A stretch of DNA of 21,426 bases from contig CAMPAF010000014.1 of NCBI GenBank assembly GCA_946631535.1, positions 1 to 21,426 of the forward strand, given 5' to 3'. Origin of the DNA: an uncultured Verrucomicrobiota bacterium (GTDB taxonomy: Bacteria; Verrucomicrobiota; Kiritimatiellia; RFP12; UBA1067). The notes beneath the pieces are model-generated. The model was not told the origin of the DNA. It saw nothing but the letters and a program-made list of their open reading frames with translations, and made no database searches. A program made the position numbers and the translations under genes. Of the stretch, positions 18,954 to 21,426 are shown one piece after another; position 1 is the stretch's first letter; each line of letters starts with the position of its first letter.

Positions 18954-21426
18954 ATGAACCCGAAGGACTTCTCGAACGAGCAACTGATAGGTTGGGGCGG
19001 CGCGGACGTGTTCAACCAGGCCCTCATGCTCGCAAAGCGCGGGCAGGTCCTCAAGGCCGACTGGGACGACAGCAACGCCATCGCCACCGGCGAGATCGCC
19101 CTTCCGAGCGGCTGGAACATGAAGACCGGCTTCGAGCTGCTGCCGAACGGACGCATCAAGTCGCAGTGCCCGTGCCGCACGAACCAGGAGTTCGGAATGG
19201 TTTGCCCGCACGTGGTGGCGATTGCCCTCATGCTGATGTGCCGAATGAGCGATCCCGAGGCCGAGGAGAAGTACCAGGCCGAGCAGCGCGCGGCGCGCCG
19301 AATCGCGTCAATCGACCCTAACGCCTACATCCAGCGCGCCGCCGACGGCACGCCGATGCGCATGTCGTTCACATGGGGACGTGACTTCTTCAAGGAGTTC
19401 TACGAGGGATGCGTTCACGCGCACCTCTCCTTCGTCGACGGTGCCCGCCAGCGGCACCGCCCAGAGGACCTCTGTGGCGGCGAGCCCATCGCCATCTCCT
19501 CCGGAGCGGAGAACCTGCTAAGCGTTCTAGAAGATATCTGTGAAGGCCCCGCAAAGAGCGACATAGACCTCTCGCCGCCAGATTTCCTCAACGTCCTCGC
19601 CATCATGTCGCGCGAGAAGCCCGTCGGCTGCGTCATGCGCGCCGAGTACTACGAGGAGAGCGGCAAGTTCGAGCTATTCCCGTTCGCGGAGATGCCGTTC
19701 AGGCACATCGCCTCCGCCGACCGCTTCGTCGTCCACGGCTCGAAGGGATTCGTATGGAGCGAGCCGCTTGACCCCAAGGACGGCCCTGCCCGCTTCTTCC
19801 CGCTCGCCAACGTCCTCAAGGAGCCCTTCCAGAGCCTCTACCAGAAGGACGAGATCATCGGGCGCGAGATGATGTACGACTTCCTGAACATGAATCTGCC
19901 GCTCCTGCGAAAGCAGATTGAGGTGCAGATATCGCCGTCTGAGGATCTCTTCAAGTTCGTTCCCGGCCAGCCCGTCATCCACCTGCACGTGCACGGCTCG
20001 CGCGCTTCGCTGGGCGTGGAGATCCGCGCCCACTACGGCAACCAGATAGTGCGCTGCGGAACAGGTGGCCAGAAGGTCTGCCTGCCCGACCCCGAAGACC
20101 TGCTGCTCTACCACGTGCGGAACATGGACGCGGAGCAGGCCGTGTTCGGGCAGCTGCGAAAGGTCGGTTTCGAGCCTGGCGAGAACACCGAGCGCTGGTT
20201 CATCGACGAGCCGCGCGATGTTCTGAACTTCTTCGGCACTGGAGCGCCGCAGCTGCGCCGCCTCGGATGGAAGGTCCACTACGAGGGGCCTCTGGCCGAG
20301 TTGGTGGACTCGATCCCGATGGTCATTCCAACGGTGAAGGTGTCCGACGCGCCCCGCGGCGCCTTCGACGTGGGCTACGCCTTCGAGCTGAACGGACAAA
20401 AAGTGCCGGACACCGAGGTGCAGGGCGCCCTCAACCGCGGCGACGCGTACATCCTCCGCGACAATCAGCCCATCCTCCTCGACACCAGCATAATAGAGGA
20501 AATGCGCGGCGTGTTTGCCGACTGCGCGCACCAGGGCGACGCGCCGCCGGGACGCTTCCGCATGGGGTCGCTATACGCGCCCTACGTCAAGGGCGCCATC
20601 GACGCCCTCGGCGACGTTGTGGAGCTCGAGGACGATGCCGCCCCCTCATGGCGCGAGACCGCAGCCCTGCGCAACCGCGACGAGGGCGCAAGATACGAAC
20701 CCGTGGACCTCGGCCCGCTCGAGAATACGCTCCGCCCCTACCAGAAGGAGGGCGTGTACTGGATGCGCTTCCTCGAGAAGAGCGGTCTCTCCGGCCTGCT
20801 CGCCGACGAAATGGGCCTCGGCAAGACGCTCCAGACGCTCGCATGGATATCGCTCGAGCGCACGGATCCCGCCGCGCGCGGCAAGCCCGCGCTCGTCGTC
20901 TGCCCCACCTCGCTCGTGGCCAACTGGAACGCCGAGGCGGAGAAGTTCACCCCGTGGCTCAGGCGGCTCGTCGTCTCCGGCCCCAACCGAGCGGAAGTCT
21001 TCGGCAAGATTCAGGATGCCGACCTGGTCATCACGTCATACGCCCTCCTGCAGCGCGATCTAAAGGACGCCTACGAGGACCGCCAGTTCAGCGTGGTTGT
21101 CCTCGACGAGGCCCAGCACATCAAGAACCGCTCCACCCGCAACGCGAAGAGCGCCAAGAAGCTCGACAGCGTCCAGAAGCTCGTCCTAACCGGCACGCCC
21201 GTGGAGAACTCGGTCGCAGACGTGTGGAGCATCTTCGACTTCCTGCTGCCAGACTACCTCGGCCGCTACGACGCGTTCAACGCCTCCGTGCAGCAGCCCA
21301 TCGAGGCGGGCGGCCCCGACGGCGCCGCCGCGCAGGAGCGCCTGCACCACAAGCTCAAGCCATTCATCCTGCGCCGCCTGAAGAAGCTCGTCGCGAAGGA
21401 CCTGCCGGACAAGATCGTGAAGGTGG
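18954..21426 (+). CDS. SWIM-domain SNF2-family helicase (partial, 3' end outside window)
   Basis: This is a DNA-dependent ATPase of the SWI2/SNF2 group, related to bacterial HepA/YwqA-like proteins; 824 residues are visible. A SWIM zinc-binding motif CPCRTNQEFGMVCPH sits at 72-86 (Cys72, Cys74, Cys84, His86). A long middle region (~100-590) lacks recognisable motifs but matches the general size of the bacterial SNF2-associated region. The ATPase core begins with LRPYQKEGVYWM, then LLADEMGLGKTLQTL (Lys624), ALVVCPTSLVANWNAEAEKF, VVLDEAQHIKN (Asp718-Gln721) and LVLTGTPVENS. The second RecA-like lobe is cut off by the window end. ATG 18954 is the first start in frame. Its target is unknown. Confidence 0.92.
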   Translation, partial: MNPKDFSNEQLIGWGGADVFNQALMLAKRGQVLKADWDDSNAIATGEIALPSGWNMKTGFELLPNGRIKSQCPCRTNQEFGMVCPHVVAIALMLMCRMSDPEAEEKYQAEQRAARRIASIDPNAYIQRAADGTPMRMSFTWGRDFFKEFYEGCVHAHLSFVDGARQRHRPEDLCGGEPIAISSGAENLLSVLEDICEGPAKSDIDLSPPDFLNVLAIMSREKPVGCVMRAEYYEESGKFELFPFAEMPFRHIASADRFVVHGSKGFVWSEPLDPKDGPARFFPLANVLKEPFQSLYQKDEIIGREMMYDFLNMNLPLLRKQIEVQISPSEDLFKFVPGQPVIHLHVHGSRASLGVEIRAHYGNQIVRCGTGGQKVCLPDPEDLLLYHVRNMDAEQAVFGQLRKVGFEPGENTERWFIDEPRDVLNFFGTGAPQLRRLGWKVHYEGPLAELVDSIPMVIPTVKVSDAPRGAFDVGYAFELNGQKVPDTEVQGALNRGDAYILRDNQPILLDTSIIEEMRGVFADCAHQGDAPPGRFRMGSLYAPYVKGAIDALGDVVELEDDAAPSWRETAALRNRDEGARYEPVDLGPLENTLRPYQKEGVYWMRFLEKSGLSGLLADEMGLGKTLQTLAWISLERTDPAARGKPALVVCPTSLVANWNAEAEKFTPWLRRLVVSGPNRAEVFGKIQDADLVITSYALLQRDLKDAYEDRQFSVVVLDEAQHIKNRSTRNAKSAKKLDSVQKLVLTGTPVENSVADVWSIFDFLLPDYLGRYDAFNASVQQPIEAGGPDGAAAQERLHHKLKPFILRRLKKLVAKDLPDKIVKV

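Noticed and set aside
18926..18956. Upstream ATG at 18926 as the start of the helicase gene
   Set aside because: It is in a different frame from the helicase and sits immediately after the -10, before the expected start of transcription.

Overview
This is a GC-rich bacterial chromosome segment of tightly packed core genes. There is no phage, plasmid, transposase or CRISPR signal. The gene mix includes a Tat-exported Gfo/Idh oxidoreductase beside a sialate O-acetylesterase, rnfE, a type II AroQ, a SWIM-SNF2 helicase, and secreted proteins with no family I recognise. Together with several short intergenic and intragenic tandem repeats, this suggests an uncultured member of the PVC superphylum, most like gut or rumen Kiritimatiellota/Verrucomicrobiota. 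That placement is an inference, because no marker gene can be searched here.

Layout. (1) 1-590: rnfE on the minus strand, cut by the window edge. (2) 591-1016: a non-coding stretch holding a ~310-bp element with inverted ends and nested hairpins. (3) 1017-5091: a two-domain RidA-like protein (-) diverges from a secreted TPR protein (+), which is translationally coupled to a tRNA-dihydrouridine synthase. (4) 5033-7209: a coiled-coil membrane protein coupled to a PilT-like ATPase (-), whose 3' end overlaps the dus 3' end. (5) 7271-17187: a long minus-strand run. In transcription order it is Gfo/Idh oxidoreductase, secreted protein, TrpR-like regulator, SpoU-family rRNA methyltransferase, HolB, PSP1/RicT, AroQ, GT-C-like membrane protein, Dxs, IspE and tRNA-Gln(TTG). 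Several junctions are 4-bp ATGA/GTGA overlaps, and the ispE stop codon lies inside the tRNA gene. (6) 17289-18791: a secreted sialate O-acetylesterase (-). (7) 18954 to the end: a SWIM/SNF2 helicase (+), cut by the window edge.

Two patterns recur and are the main points of interest. First, several genes have a well-formed sigma70-type promoter with an extended -10 (TGNTANNAT-like) that ends only 6-10 bp before the start codon, with a TTGNNN-like -35 at 17-18 bp spacing. The transcript should therefore begin at or next to the ATG, so these look like leaderless genes. Other genes in the same window have a good Shine-Dalgarno sequence (aroQ, Gfo/Idh) or 4-bp coupling, so several modes of translation start coexist. 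Second, the window holds at least six short tandem arrays of 7-, 8- or 9-bp units. Two AT-rich 9-bp arrays of the same consensus (17 units in ispE, 9 units in dxs) interrupt neighbouring MEP-pathway genes in different reading frames, so the element is a DNA-level repeat tolerated as an in-frame peptide insertion. A GC-rich 9-bp array (6 units) lies exactly between two divergent promoters, and 7- and 8-bp arrays precede aroQ.

Functionally the window covers isoprenoid precursor synthesis (Dxs, IspE), aromatic precursor synthesis (AroQ, with a TrpR-type regulator), replication (HolB), RNA modification (Dus, SpoU MTase), electron transport (Rnf), and glycan handling (esterase, oxidoreductase).
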